Shown one piece after another: positions 1-12,149 of a stretch of 64,000 bases of DNA. Both the position numbers and the translations under genes were made by a program. The stretch comes from Xiphophorus maculatus (Eukaryota; Chordata; Actinopteri; Cyprinodontiformes; Poeciliidae). The stretch's first letter is position 1, and the number at the start of each line of letters is the position of its first letter. The DNA lies in the NCBI RefSeq assembly GCF_002775205.1, contig NC_036454.1, positions 27,016,283 to 27,080,282 of the forward strand, written 5' to 3'. Under the pieces are notes generated by a model. That model was not told where the DNA came from and did not search any database. It saw only the letters and a program-made list of their open reading frames with translations.

Positions 1-299
1 CATGGCAAGTACAGAACAGGTACATGTATAAAAAAGAACTGGAACATTGTGAAAAAGTAACACTTGTCTTTGGTCACTTATTTCACAAAGGGAAATTTAT
101 AATGTATACATTTACTGCACAGAGTTGAACATGTCAAAAAACTTATTTCTTGTGTGGGTAGGTGCCTTGTCCAAACTGATGAACCCTATTTACATGTGAA
201 AAATCAGAAATTATTGAGAGACAATGGCAGCAATCAGTCTTTAATAAAGGGCAAAAATATTCAAAATATTCCTTGTAACGACATGGAATACAGCCTGTC
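1..299. other. AT-rich flank, no gene seen
   Basis: No convincing open frame, splice structure or repeat signature is visible. The stretch ends where homology to the 3' part of the ggt5 gene begins, so it may be the neighbouring end of the duplicated segment. Confidence 0.4.
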
Positions 300-999
300 A
301 GGAAGGCGTGTTTCTGCAGGGGCTCTGCAAATTAAACCCGTTTCTCCGCTTCTCTTTCAGTGATGTTCAAGAACAACAGACACCTTCTGCTGCAGGAAGA
401 TCTCGCTCATTTTCAGGACATCCTCCGTTACCAGTATTACTGACTGGTGGTGTCAACCACCAGCTGTTTCACCCAGTTTCTTGTCGTCAGATTCAGCACA
501 GATGCAGCCGTCCTTTTTCTCCACAGCGTTAACCACATTGTAGAATTTCCTTGCTGTTTCGTTTTTGAGCCTGGAAGAGAAAGAAAACACACCGACTGCA
601 GCGATCTGACCCTGAAAACCTGTCAGCTGACATGGCAAATTAATACCAGACCATTAACCATTAACAAACCATTAAACCGAAGTAGATAATAGAAGGGGAA
701 GCCGTGTGGAAACCATCCCAAACACAGGAAATGGATGAGGCTAAAGTCTGATTAAACAAAGAGGGAAAAATCTATCCAATTAAAAAAAGGTTTATATGCG
801 TCTTCCTCACAATTTTGGCAGCTCCACTAACACCACCGCCATGATGAAGACAGGTAGGTTGGAGGAAAGTGAACCCAACCCATCCCATCCCCGCGCTCTG
901 CGGATTCAAGATGCCAGTGCAAAGAAGCGCAGCAGTGGCGCCATCTACCGCCGAGCCGCCTCGTTGCAGCCTTTCTCTGGAAAACTCACACCGGTTCTA
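300..999 (-). pseudogene. Decayed partial copy of the neighbouring ggt5 gene
   Basis: About 300-560 is nearly identical to 2689-2950, the last coding exon of ggt5 plus flanking DNA. Read on the minus strand it still gives the tail with [17 protein letters not shown], but the usual final AAGY is altered. At about 570 the homology jumps to the intron beside ggt5 exon 11 (matching 3172-3210), then at 620-840 to intron 9 (matching 4100-4625), and at 885-1000 to exon 2 (matching 10610-10725). Most of the exons are therefore missing. The exon 2 relic has lost residues needed for a working enzyme. This looks like a tandem duplicate that suffered internal deletions and is not a processed copy, because intron sequence is retained. 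It cannot encode a transferase. Confidence 0.85.
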
Positions 1000-1604
1000 T
1001 GGAGGGTTAGAGGTGACACAATGACATCAATAAACTTACATGTAAATCTCCCACTAATTGATTAAATGTGTCATAAAATTACTAACTTTATTAAATTAAA
1101 TTAATAATTAATTATACAATAAAATTATAAAATATGCAATTAAATAATCAAACATATCTCTAAATAAAATCTATCTCTGAAAATAATGGATTTCAATAAT
1201 AAAATGTCCTTTTAAAGAAAACTTTTACTTAAAAACTATATTTAAATGTAATTATTTTACTTAATTTGACAGTTTTAATTATTTCATGACAACTGTACTC
1301 ACGAGTCATGAAATAAATACACAGTGAAATAATTCAATGTTATTAAATCAACGTTTTCTTTAAAGGGACATTTTATTATTTTAAGCCATTATCAAGAAAG
1401 TATATCTCATTATTTCAAGGGACATTTAATTGCTTAATTGCATATTTATTAATTTAATGAAAAATGTAATTACATATTGATGAATTTAAGAACTTAACAA
1501 TATGTTAATAATTTTATAATGCATTTAATTTATTAATAGATAATTTAATTTGAGCATTTTTCATGGCATATTTATTATTTCATTGTGTCACCTCTAACCC
1601 TCCA
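1000..1604. mobile_element. AT-rich MITE with 24-bp terminal inverted repeats
   Basis: The left end reads TGGAGGGTTAGAGGTGACAC and the right end is its exact reverse complement over 24 bp. The roughly 600 bp between are very AT-rich and contain further internal inverted segments, for example 1283-1291 against 1308-1316 and about 1199-1220 against 1351-1376, so a single strand could fold into one long hairpin. No open frame of note lies inside. It is inserted at the edge of the ggt5 exon 2 relic. No clear target duplication was found, so the superfamily is not assigned. Confidence 0.8.
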
Positions 1605-2839
1605 GAGATTAGTGTCAGGGACGGACTACCATACAGGGCTATCAGGGAGTTTCCCGGCGGGCCGCTCAGCTAGCGGGCCGGTAGCGGCAGCTCACTCTTG
1701 TTTTGCGGCGCCACAGCGCCTCAAACTGCGCCAAATCAGACGTCTTATCCACCTGGCATACCCAGCTCGTCTGCAATGGACCTGTAAAACCATTAAGCAG
1801 CGCAACAGGAAAGTCCGACTGACCATGAACTCATCTTAAATAGCTGATTAGGCTGCGACACAATGAGTTTCTACTGATGACCTTTTTCACATCATTCTAA
1901 TTTTATGAGACTGAATTCTAGGTTTTCATCATCTGTAAGTCATAATCATCAAAAATTACAGGAATATTTCACGCTATGTGTGACGATGCTATATACCAGT
2001 AGACCTGTAAAAACAGATCACATTAACTTATTGATCAGTCTCTTCCTTTATGTTATGAGTTATAATGTTACCTGCTGTCAAAGGTCAACATGGCATGAAC
2101 TCAATCTGAGCTGATCTTGAACTTGCCAGAGGGAACAATGAAAAAGTGGAATCTGGCCATAATCCCAATATGTAAAAGTTATGCTGATTACATTTATACA
2201 TGCACAGATTTTTAGATTTTTATTTTGCACGTTACATTTTAGGATTTACTCAAAGACCTGCTGATCAAGTACAAATACATTCGGACAGCGATTGCTCTGA
2301 AAGTCCAGTGTTTGTCAATGCATGTATATAAAAGACTGTTATTAAAAAATACATCTTTGGTATCTTTGGTATCTTTCTACAAATGTGGCCTGGGTTGTGT
2401 GGCCAGCGGTCATTATCACTGTGACTTTTTCCCCAGAGCTATTAACAGAAATGAGATGAAGAGCAATATGTCAACATCAAACAACGGTCCTCCAGTGTCG
2501 CCGACAGAGACCACAGGCCCATCAGGGTTGCCAGTGAAAATCTGAAAATGTTTCAATGAAATGTAAAGGGAAACAAGAAGCATTCCAGACTTGCACTTAG
2601 AAAAACACGCACAGACTTGCAGTGCTAAAAGAAAAGTCTCTTTTTTTTCTTTTTCTTTCTTTTCCTTGTAACGACAACAGTCTGTCAGGAAGGCGTGTTT
2701 CTGCAGGGGCTCTGCAAATTAAACCCGTTTCTTCGCTTCTCTTTCAGTGATGTTCAAGAACAACAGACACCTTCTGCTGCAGGAAGATCTCGCTCATTTT
2801 CAGGACATCCTCCGTTACCAGCGTTACTGACTGGTTTTG
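1605..2839. other. Intergenic stretch downstream of ggt5
   Basis: It lies just 3' of the ggt5 stop on the minus strand. The part from about 2689 to 2839 belongs to the segment duplicated at 300-450 and probably includes ggt5 3' untranslated sequence. A GC-rich patch at about 1615-1735 looks like part of a dispersed repeat but could not be named. No other gene is supported. Confidence 0.4.
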
Positions 2840-5800
2840 TCAGTAACCAGCTGCTTCACCCAGTTTCCTGTCGTCAGACACAGCACAGATGCAGCCGTCC
2901 TTTTTCTCCACAGCGTTAACCACATTGTAGAATTTCCTTGCCGTTTCGTTTTTGTGCCCAAACGCTCTGAGAGCCTTGATGACACCCTGAAGAGAAGGGA
3001 GGAAAATGGGATGAGGTTAGAGCGATGCAGCGTGTTCTCTGACTGAGACTGTCAAACAAATCACCTCGTCAAACTTGGGTTCGAACTTCACTTTGTTTTC
3101 AGAGTCAACATAGACAACCGGAGTATCAATCGCCTCTTTAAGGCTCTTCCCAAACCAAAGGTGGTTGATGAGAGCCTGGAAGAGAAAGAAAACACACCGA
3201 CTGCAGCGATCATGACGACATGACAACAGTGAGGAGCGTCAGATAACCCTAAATGCTCTTAGTGTGGTCGCCATGGCCACGTACCGAGGCCAGCCCCGTC
3301 GTGATCATGCTCCCACCACTCGCTCCAATCACCAGCGTCTTCCACTTTGACTTCAGCACAACGGGGGTCATGGAGGAGGGGGGCTGCTCCCCTGGAAACA
3401 CAACAAAAGCAACAAATGATGACACAGACAACTGCAGTTCAGACCGATCACTGTCAGCAGAACAAGAGGAATGATTGGAAACGGTTTCTACGGAGCGCCA
3501 GTGAATAAAAGCGAGTCAGAGAGGGAAAGACGTGGAGCTAATTTTGGTGAGTCTCATCTTGTGCTCAGCATCTCTTATTATAAAATTCTAGTTTATTATT
3601 AATAAGGGGAATATTTATGCAAATTTCTCTTCTTCCACACTCAGACACTAAGCTATTAAAAGTAGCAGACATACATGCCTTACAATTATTCCTCCCTCTT
3701 GAATATTCAGATTTCCATGCACTTCACTGGCATTTTATTTGAACCTAATTGTGAAGCATGCATGGCTTTCACAATTTTTTTAAAGTGTAAGATGCATTCA
3801 TATTCAGCCACCATGAGTTAACACCTTTCGCCACAATTACCGTCACGCTTTCGACGCTCTCTGAAAGCACATGTAGGTTTGTTGGGATCATTTTCAAACG
3901 GCAGAAATAAACCGTTCATTAAGAATATTTTCTACCAGACTGGTTTCGTCTGTCAAAGTATTTTGGCTCTTTTGCTTTGGGGTCAATTTTCATGTTTAAT
4001 TTGGAACAAACAGAAGGAAAAGAAGAGCCAGCAGCTTTATGAGTTTGTAATCTGATACTGAAAGGCTTTCAGCGACATGCAAATCAATACAGTGTGAACT
4101 GCACACCAAACAAACCATTAGACACGAATAGATAACAGGAGAGGAAGCTGCACTGCAAAAACACAAAGTCTTATCAAGTAGTTTTGGTCTAGTCACCAGC
4201 GCAAACACCTGAAACAAGACAAAACAAAATATAAGAGCTTGTTTTTAGTTAGTAATTCCTTAATACTGATGAAAAAGTATAAGTTCCACTGGTATATTAT
4301 TAATCTTATAACAAGACATTTTTCCCATGTTAAAAGTGAAATAATCTGCCAGTGAAACTAGTACTTTTTTAATCAATGCTAATTAATTATTTACTTAAAA
4401 CAAAGCTCTCATATCTTGCTGAAAAGTTATTTTGTCTTATTTCAAGTGCACTAAGATATTTTCACTGGACCAAAACTACTTGGTGAGATTTTGTGTTTTT
4501 GCAGTGTCGGTAGAAGCCATCCCAAAACACAGGAAGTGAATGAGGCTGATTTAAAAAAAAGGGGGGAAGAGGGATAACCTGTCTTTCTCACAATTCAGGC
4601 AATTCCACTCACAGCGCTACCATAATGAACAAAAACAAGTAGTCATAGAAACAAGTTGTTGCATATCAGAGGATCGTTCCCAACCAGCTACAGTAAACAA
4701 AGAAAATGCGTCAGGTTAATCTGATTACCGGGAAAGACGTTATCGACCCTTCCACAAAAGTCCGACAGCTGGTTGTTCAGGAATATCCCAGTGCTGGGAG
4801 AGTAGACCTTGGAGCCAAACCTGCTAAGAACATGTGCAAGTCAGACACCGTGACGACAAGAGTGAAAATAAACAGGGAACTAAAGCAGGAGCGATCGGGT
4901 GCTGACATGTAGTTGATGGTGCTGGTGACGGCGACGGCTGACCCGTCTTCGGCCAGAACGGACACGTGCGTGGTGCCCAGACTGTCCAGATACGTGGTGA
5001 GATTGTAATACTGGTTGTCGTGTGTCCTGTCGCTGCTGATCAGGCTCCCTATGTGTTTGGCAAAACTTTCTGCTATTATTTCCTTTGCCATCTGTGAAAA
5101 GTAAAGGAGAACACAAGATGAAAAATGAAATAATAATAAATAAAAGAAAATGCATTTGGTTATTTTCACTCATCTGGCTTTTGATGCTATTTTGCTTTTT
5201 AAATCTTTAAAACTTTACAGTCCAGCAATCTGAAATCTATCATTGGTAAAGATGGAGGGGATTTTTTTTGGAGGATCATTTTCACTGATCAACCAGGTAA
5301 AACGTATAGAGAATATTACTGATCCTGACTTAAAAATACACCTACTCAAATCAAAATGGAGGGCAACAGGATCTGTATTACGACGTTTGAGAACAGGAAA
5401 AGCAGGAGTGACATTCCATAGCCTGTTTGCGAATGCAGGTCACTGTGGAACATGGGCCAGATGTAAACGCTGCTCCGACCAACTCACTATTGACTCCGCT
5501 TCAGCGGGCTAAAGCCGAAAAGGTCATTTAAATTTGCCAGTCAAATTAAGTGTGGAAGATTATGATTCTGTTTTGCGGTGTTTTCAGGAACTGGACCATA
5601 TCCAAGCTCTACTTAAAAAACGAGCTGCACCGATTAGACATTTTTTGGCAGGTTTCTATAATATTACATCAAACGTTTTTAGCCTGTCGGCACACGGGTT
5701 CCAGAAATGTCCTTCTTGCTTTCCTTCCATTAAAAGGTAATCGGCTATAAACACTTGAAGCACTGCTGACATCCCACCATGTCCCTCTACTACAATGCAG

Positions 5801-8800
5801 GTTCAGCATCTTTAGATTAGGTTTGACAAGGTCCCCTCACATTAAAAAAGTGCTTACAAGCTAGCTGCAAACCAAGAAAGTCAACCCTGGGTTACTAACT
5901 CTGTCTACCCGGTCATGTATAATGGCTACGGTGGAATAAGACGACTAATAACAACAATGCATAGGAAGAAAGGAAAGGAAAAAGTGCTGATTTGAGCTTC
6001 ACATCCTATCCAGTTTGTCAGTTGCGTATGTGAAAAATTAGCGTTAAACACAATTGATTTCAATCCACGTATCCATATTACAACCAAATTATTAAAGCTG
6101 TCATGTTACCAAAATGCAATCATTATTACATTTATTGCATTGATGGTATGATGTGTTTTACTGGTTGAGAAAAAATTGGATTAACAACTTTTTGACCATC
6201 TGGTCAGGGCCAGGATTGCAAAAAAAAAAAAAAGACGTCTGATTCCGATCAGCAGCTGATTTCTTGGTGCCATCTCCAACATCCAGATTGCAAATAATAT
6301 TATTTATTTGTAAATTATTATCTGTAACAATTATTTGTAATTATTTGTAAATCTATGAACCCATACATTGAGTGTTTAATTTGATACTTACTTTGTCTGA
6401 TTTGAAGCGTGGGTCCCGAATGTGCCTCTTTAGTCCGTTGGCAAATTTAAAAGCTTCAACATAGCGGTGATAAAACCGAATCTTTTCCTCAACAGAAAGA
6501 GGGGCCGACCTCACCTGATACTCTGCAAACCAAGATAGTCGTTTATTTAGACATATATCTTAAAGGGACAGTATTGTGTTTTTTCCATTTTATAGCACAA
6601 TTAAGTAACTATGTTACCTTCAGTTGGGATAAAAATGCTACGCATATGAAATATGACTTTTCTTTACGTCCTGATTTAACGCCTTGAAATTGGGTCACTG
6701 TCTCTTTAAAAACTCCAGGTCTTTCTGAAACTCCTTCAGGAAGTCACCACAACGTAGCTCCTCTATTAACCCTTCAACAAGGTTGTGTTTTTTTGTTACC
6801 AGTGTTGCTCTGAGAAGCAGCTCCTATAACGAGCTCAGCAGATGTGCAGTTCCGCCAGGTGTTTGCTAGTTGCTGCTGGCTAGTCTGAAGGAGCTGAGCG
6901 AGGGAGTTGCAGGAAGGGCTGCTCTGTGAGGCGGAGGCTTAGACACTGCAGCTCTGAGGAGGAGCTGAACCTCAAAGGCGGAGCTAGGTCCCACCAAGTG
7001 TTTTGCAATGGTTGCCACAGGAAATTCAAGAATTTCTCAAACATGCATTAGTCAATCAAGGCAACACTCCAGGTATGTTTTTGAAGAAGGAATAACATTA
7101 TAACACAATGAAAAGCTCAACAAGGTTTACATGATACGTCGATTTAAACTGAGTTGTCACTATGCAATTGCTTTCAAAGATTGGTCAAAGAATTAAGGAT
7201 AAATGTCCTGAAAGGTAACGTTCCCTGATTTTTTTTTTCTACCACGTTTCAATTTTGGAAGTAAGAAGTAAAAAGAAACCGCAGCTCTGACGTCTGCGTC
7301 CGGCAGGAACCTTTCATGATGTTGAGGACGAGGCTGAGGAGCGGTCCTCCTGACGGGGGCGGGGGTATGTACATCTGGTACTCTCCCACTGGGGCAACCC
7401 ACGCCTCGGTCACTGTGGCCTTATATGATGCCAAATCTTCCAGCGTCAGGTTTCCTCCTTGGCAAAAACAATGAAAGAAAAACAACAATCTTTGTTTTGC
7501 GGAAGCAAAAATCGTGAAAACCCACAGCAGTCCACATAAACCACATGTGTCAAACTCCAGTCCTCAAGGGCCGCTGTCCTGCAACTTTTAGATGTGCCTC
7601 TGCTGCACCACACCTGAATAGAATAATTAGGTCATTAGCAAGGCTCTGGAGAACTGAGCTACACAAGGAGGAGGTAATTAAGCCATTTCCTTCCAGCGTT
7701 TCGTACCTGTGGCATATCTAAAAACTGCAGGACAGCGGCCCTTGAGGACTGGAGTTTGACACCCCTGACATAAACTCTGATGTTTGATAGATCTGGGGCA
7801 GTCTGAGTGAGTACCGTGTTCATTTGTAATCGAAACTCTGAAGGCAATACCTTCCTGCTGCACGTCACGGACTAAATCCTCCGCTACCCTTCCGGTGTAG
7901 AAGGCGAACGCTCCTTTGTTTGCAATCAGCTCCAAAGTGTCGGCCAGTTTCTCAAACTTGATCTTGTCTCCGGTCTTCAGCAGGGTCCCAGTTTCATCTG
8001 AATATAGTTTCCTGAGAAGAGGAAGAGGAAGAGAGACGTGTAAATCTGTATCCCTCATATTTTTGAGCCAGACTGTGTCTTGAGAGAGACACAGTCTGTT
8101 TCTCTCTACCTTGCGGTCAGCGAATTGTTAATGAGTGGGATGAACAATCCTTGGACCGGAGGAATAGGGAATCCCTCTCTGGCCAGCTTGATGGTCGGCT
8201 GGAAGAGCGCGGCCCACGGCAGTTTTCCATAAAGTTTGTGCGCCAATTCGTAGCCTCGAATTTCCCCTGGCACACCAATCCATTTGCTTCCTGCAGAGAT
8301 GGAGGAAGGGACAGAGTTAGAATATGTCTGCTTTTCTGCATTGTGCTGCTACTGGGCACAGAGCAGAAATTAGAGACTTTACTTCGGTTCTTTTTCTGAA
8401 TTGTACTGTGCATTTAACGTTGAGTCAGTCATAAATAGCGCTTTTAAACGCTGCTAGTATTGACATCTTCTGCCTTTCACTCAATAACTCTCATCCTGGC
8501 TTTCTTGATCCCCTTCATCCACTGACACACAAGTTTCTTAGTGTCTGCGCCTGGAGAAAGTTAGGTGACAGAGCATTGAAATGATGCGTCTGTTTTATGT
8601 TGAAAGTTTACAGCCAGCCCTCCTGAGTCGATTCTTTGTTGAGTAACCTTCTACAGACTCATATCGTTGCCCTTCCTTCTTTGCAAAATATCTCAAGCTC
8701 ACTCAGATTACACGGCAAGTGTTACCGGCCCCAGAGGGGCCGGTAACACCTAGGGGGGAATCTGGGCCGGCACAAGCGATGCACAGGCAGGATGCGCTGT

Positions 8801-11246
8801 GGATCTGTGAATGATGAGGAACAGACACGTTAATACGTTGTGCCTTGCTCTGCTGGCAGCGGTTTATTCTTAACTGCAACAGTCTTAAACATTCAGTCAT
8901 TCCATTTAAACACAAATATCAAACTATCCTTGCTTTGACAATATCACAAAACATCATAACATTGGGATAGTATTCATGTCAAAATACACTGTCATAGTCT
9001 TTCACTTCAAAACAGCTCAAATACAATTGACCTCTTGGTTTGCAATATTAATAACCTGAGTAATACAAACAAACACTCTTTTGTAAAATAAAATAAAGTG
9101 CAACCTAATAACCCATTACGTGTGTCTGTCTCTGAGTGTATATGTCGTTCATTGCAAAATAAACTTAATGTTCATCAAAATAATAACTTCCCATCACCAA
9201 AGACAGTAATAACTCTAATGCCCATTCATACCTTCAGCCATTGGCTTAGATACAAAAAAGTAAACGTAAACGAATACGATGTTCTCTTTCACACGCACAT
9301 CTGTACATCCCATGTTCTCTGTAATCAAGCCGTTAAAGAACTACTAACGGTAGCCATTATTCGACTCGACAAAACAAATACTTATCAGAACCCGGATCAA
9401 GTTCTCTCAAAATGTTACTATAATGTCACAGACAGTTCACATTACTTTCAACATCTTTAAGAATGTTTAAGAATAGTTATAAATAGTACCTGTGAATGAT
9501 GAGGAACAGACACGTTAATACGTTGTGCCTTGCTCTGCTGGCAGCGGTTTATTCTTAACTGCGCATGCGCGGGCAGAGACTATAGAAGTTTCCTCGTTTG
9601 TTCATTCACTCACAGTAGCGCCCTCTACTGACTAGGTAGTCATTGACATGAGTCAGCTAATGTTAGACAGTTGTTCTAATCATCTTAAAATAATGAATGG
9701 GGGTGTCTGTTTTAGTAACACATTAATTTCTAGATCCACTACACAAGCGTCTGTGAACATCAATTTCCCAAGTCCCAGCAGATTCTAAATCCACTTTGGA
9801 CTTTGAATAGGCCATTCTAATGAGTCGGGCGGCGTATCTCTGATGGCAAATGTGTGTCACACCTTTCAGTTTTAACACAGCAGAAGACCAATAATAAGCT
9901 CTGCTCTCCAACGTAGCAGACTGCACTTCCAATTGAAATCTACAGTGACTTTTATAAGGTGTTTTTTGTCATTACGTACTTTTTGGTTGCGTTTGATATT
10001 ATTGTAATTTATCATGCTGCCTTTGAAAAGTGCCAAACTTTTTTTTGGTCTCACAAAAACAGACAAAAAAAAAAGATAATTCTAAAAAAAAAAAAAGAAG
10101 TGAAAATGACTTTAACAGAGAGACTCTGTGTTTATGTGTGGCATGAAATTCACATGAAACACGCAACAGTCTCTTTCAAGTCACCATGCATGAAGTATTA
10201 CTGCAGGTCCAGAAAAATAAAAATAAACGAAACAACAAAAATAAGCTTTCCCTTTGAGCAAATGTTTTCACATCACACCGAATTCCTCAAGATCACCGAG
10301 GCCTGCAAGAGAGCTGATAACACATAGAGTGGGAAAGAGAGATAAAACAAGAAATATGCCCTCTGCAGATAAGGAAGCGCATTCAGCAGTTTGTCTACCT
10401 ACCTGACCGGTTTAATGGGCAGGACTTCAGCAGATCAGGGTCCACCTTTGACGGCGCGGTCTCCCTGGAGTTGATGATCTTCACTTGACCTTTAACAATA
10501 TATTCACGGAATCGGTAATTATCAGTCTTCGTCATTACATCAACAACACGCGTTTGGCTACATGTAGACATTTCCTCACCAGATCTGTCCATCACGGTGA
10601 AAATGGCCCCCCCTCCGATCCCCGCGCTCTGCGGGTTCATGATGCCGGTGCACAGAAGCGCGGCGATGGCGCCATCTACCGCCGAGCCGCCTCGTCGCAG
10701 CATGTCCCTGGAAAATTCAGGCCGGTGTTACTGCTGCGTGCCAGATGTTATTGCTTTCCATATGCGTAGGTGTTTGCCGAGCCGTGCCGTGCCGTGCCGT
10801 GCCGAGCCGAACCGAGCCGAGCCGAGCTCCATCGTAAATTAACTGCACGCGACAAAACAATCCTCTCAAACACGTTTGTTCCGATTCTGACTGAGTTTAA
10901 AACTTTTACACACCACAAATGCGCTTCTAGGTGCAGCAGAGCTCAAATAACCTGTAAGGATAAACATCAGGATGTCATCCGTGGCAACTTTTTCCGGGAA
11001 GGCGGTGATAAGCAAAGCAGATGTGTGCAGTACTGTTTTCCAATGACTAATGAGGAGAAAAGTGTTCACCGTCACTCACCTTCCAATCTCTGAGCATTTC
11101 CTCGCGTCTGCGGCTACGGCAGCTTTCGAGAAAGTGTCGTCCGCGCACCTGCGTCTCGTAGTGACAGTTATGATCACGATGATGGCGATCACAACAACAA
11201 CAAGCAGCGCGCAACAAGTGTACACCCTGGCCTTGGATCTCGCCAT
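2840..11246 (-). CDS. ggt5: Gamma-glutamyltransferase 5-like
   Basis: Minus-strand exons are 11080-11246, 10580-10707, 10403-10489, 8110-8290, 7851-8011, 7311-7457, 6392-6522, 4907-5091, 4729-4820, 3285-3391, 3065-3175 and 2840-2986. All borders are GT/AG and phase is kept, giving 547 aa. Gamma-glutamyltransferases are extracellular N-terminal nucleophile enzymes that remove the glutamyl group from glutathione and its conjugates; GGT5 favours leukotriene C4. Residues about 10-31 form a signal anchor. The chain then shows [52 protein letters not shown] and the proposed nucleophile Thr374 in [15 protein letters not shown], with PSSM and GEAAGY near the end. Wording such as WIGVPGE, PPPPSGG and the VSV stretch is closer to GGT5 than GGT1. 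All key parts look intact. Introns carry several transposons. The teleost paralogue (a or b) cannot be settled here. Confidence 0.93.
4151..4506. mobile_element. MITE with CACTGCAAAAACACAAA ends in ggt5 intron 9
   Basis: The left end CACTGCAAAAACACAAAGTC is mirrored at the right end, which finishes in TTTTGTGTTTTTGCAGTG. The imperfect terminal inverted repeat runs about 40 bp, including AAGTAGTTTTGGTC against GACCAAAACTACTT. Only non-coding AT-rich DNA lies between. The matching position in the decayed ggt5 copy, around 700, has no insert, so the element arrived after the duplication or was lost from the copy. The target duplication is not clear. Confidence 0.85.
6560..7147 (+). mobile_element. 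TTAA-flanked non-autonomous element, copy 1
   Basis: The copy starts TTAAAGGGACAGTATTGTGT and ends in a degraded mirror of that sequence followed by TTAA. The body (TTTTATAGCACAATTAA, GGAGCTGAG, TTGCCACAGGAAAT and other landmarks) is shared with the copies at 22719, 29551 and 54557. It lies in ggt5 intron 6. TTAA targets with short inverted ends are typical of piggyBac-type elements; no transposase is present. Confidence 0.8.
7542..7767. mobile_element. hAT-type MITE with perfect 8-bp target duplication
   Basis: The right end is CAGGGGTGTCAAACTCC on the minus strand and the left end is its slightly mutated mirror. The inverted repeats continue through CAGTCCTCAAGGGCCGCTGT, a sequence common in fish genomes. 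The element is flanked by ACATAAAC at 7534-7541 and 7768-7775, an exact 8-bp duplication as expected for hAT insertion. It sits in ggt5 intron 5. Confidence 0.92.
8630..9850 (-). mobile_element. Tc1-like transposon relic, split by an LTR-like insert
   Basis: The two outer parts, about 8630-8719 and 9744-9850, read as consecutive pieces of a common fish Tc1-like element whose transposase would lie on the minus strand. Landmarks are CTTTGCAAAATATCTCAAGC on the left, and CGTCTGTGAACATCAATTT and TGGACTTTGAATAGGCCATT on the right. The element is old and carries no open frame. The 8720-9743 insert separates the halves. It lies in ggt5 intron 3. Confidence 0.7.
8720..9743. mobile_element. LTR-like element (possible solo LTR), 1.0 kb
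   Basis: It begins TGTTACCGGCCCCAGAGGGG and ends CTAGATCCACTACA, so it has the TG...CA ends of an LTR. CAAG occurs on both sides (8716-8719 and 9744-9747), a 4-bp target duplication. The first 30 bases contain a perfect 14-bp inverted repeat around AGA (8719-8749). A 73-bp segment is present twice without mismatch, at 8805-8877 and 9490-9562. No coding sequence is visible. It could be a solo LTR with an internal duplication, or a remnant of two nearly deleted LTRs; the retroelement class is not assigned. Confidence 0.6.
10771..10832. repeat. GCCGTGCC/GAGCC short tandem repeat
   Basis: A run of GCCGTGCCGTGCC followed by GAGCCGAACCGAGCCGAGCC lies in ggt5 intron 1. The GAGCCGAGC motif resembles the subterminal repeat of the Harbinger-type element at 33926-35040, so this may be the broken end of a relative. 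Confidence 0.5.
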
Positions 11247-11528
11247 GCCTCGCTGCTCTCGCTGTGCACCAGGCTGGAGAATCCAGCGATCTGCGGGAGT
11301 GAAGGGCTGCGCACCTGGTCGGACCAGAGGAGGCGGGCCCCGCTGGGCCCCTCTCCACATCCCGGTGCGCAGCACAAGGAAGCGCTGCAGAAAAAGATAA
11401 GGTTATAGTAACAACCCAGGGGATCAATGCCAATTTTTTTTCCCGCTTCCTTAAAGTTTCCTAGTTGTGGTTATAGTTTTGTTTGGTGCAAATATGCGGA
11501 AATGTAACTGGAGGCAAAAATCCGTTGA

Positions 11529-11571
11529 ACACACACACACACACACACCCACGCACACACACACACACACA
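11529..11571. repeat. (AC)n microsatellite
   Basis: An imperfect dinucleotide run of about 40 bp with two interruptions, upstream of ggt5 exon 1. Confidence 0.9.
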
Positions 11572-12149
11572 AACTACTGGGTTGAAAAAAGAAGAAGAAA
11601 AGAAGAAGAAACCAGTTGGGTTATTTCTCAAACTGCGAGTCAAATATGAACCGATCCAGACCCGGCTTGATTTAACGCAACATCATTTGAACGTTGGCTG
11701 GAATTTAAAAAAAATAATAATAATAAAAAAATAATAATAATAATTCTATGGCAAAACGTCGGTGGCGTGGGCATTGCCATTATTGATTTTATGGTTAAAT
11801 CAAAGTTTTACCGTAAAAGAAAAATACCTTAACTTCTGGGAAAAGTTTTAAATCGAACATAAAAACAACTTATAAGTGTACAAATGTAAAATGGACAAAT
11901 TACTGTTTTCACCGATTAATTTATTCATGACAGCCACGTCAAGTCAACAGTTTATATGTATGCCATGTGTATGGCATACCTAGTATACACGCATGTATTT
12001 TTTATGTATGGTAGCAAATTTCCTGTCACAATTTTCCTGTTTATTATTGTCTTCTAATCAGTGTAGTGAGCAGAAATCGTTAACAAACAAAACTAAATCT
12101 TGCCAGTAGTTTGTGTTTGTTTGCAAAGATACATTTGCAATGTTGCTGC

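Noticed and set aside
5243-5740. Frames at 5243-5512 and 5534-5740 in ggt5 intron 7
   Set aside because: No recognisable domain, no matching splice sites, and a nearby GCACCGATTAGAC motif suggests transposon debris.
8070-8097. Hairpin AGACTGTGTCT with its complement in ggt5 intron 4
   Set aside because: Only an 11-bp stem near a splice donor; could arise by chance and shows no further features.
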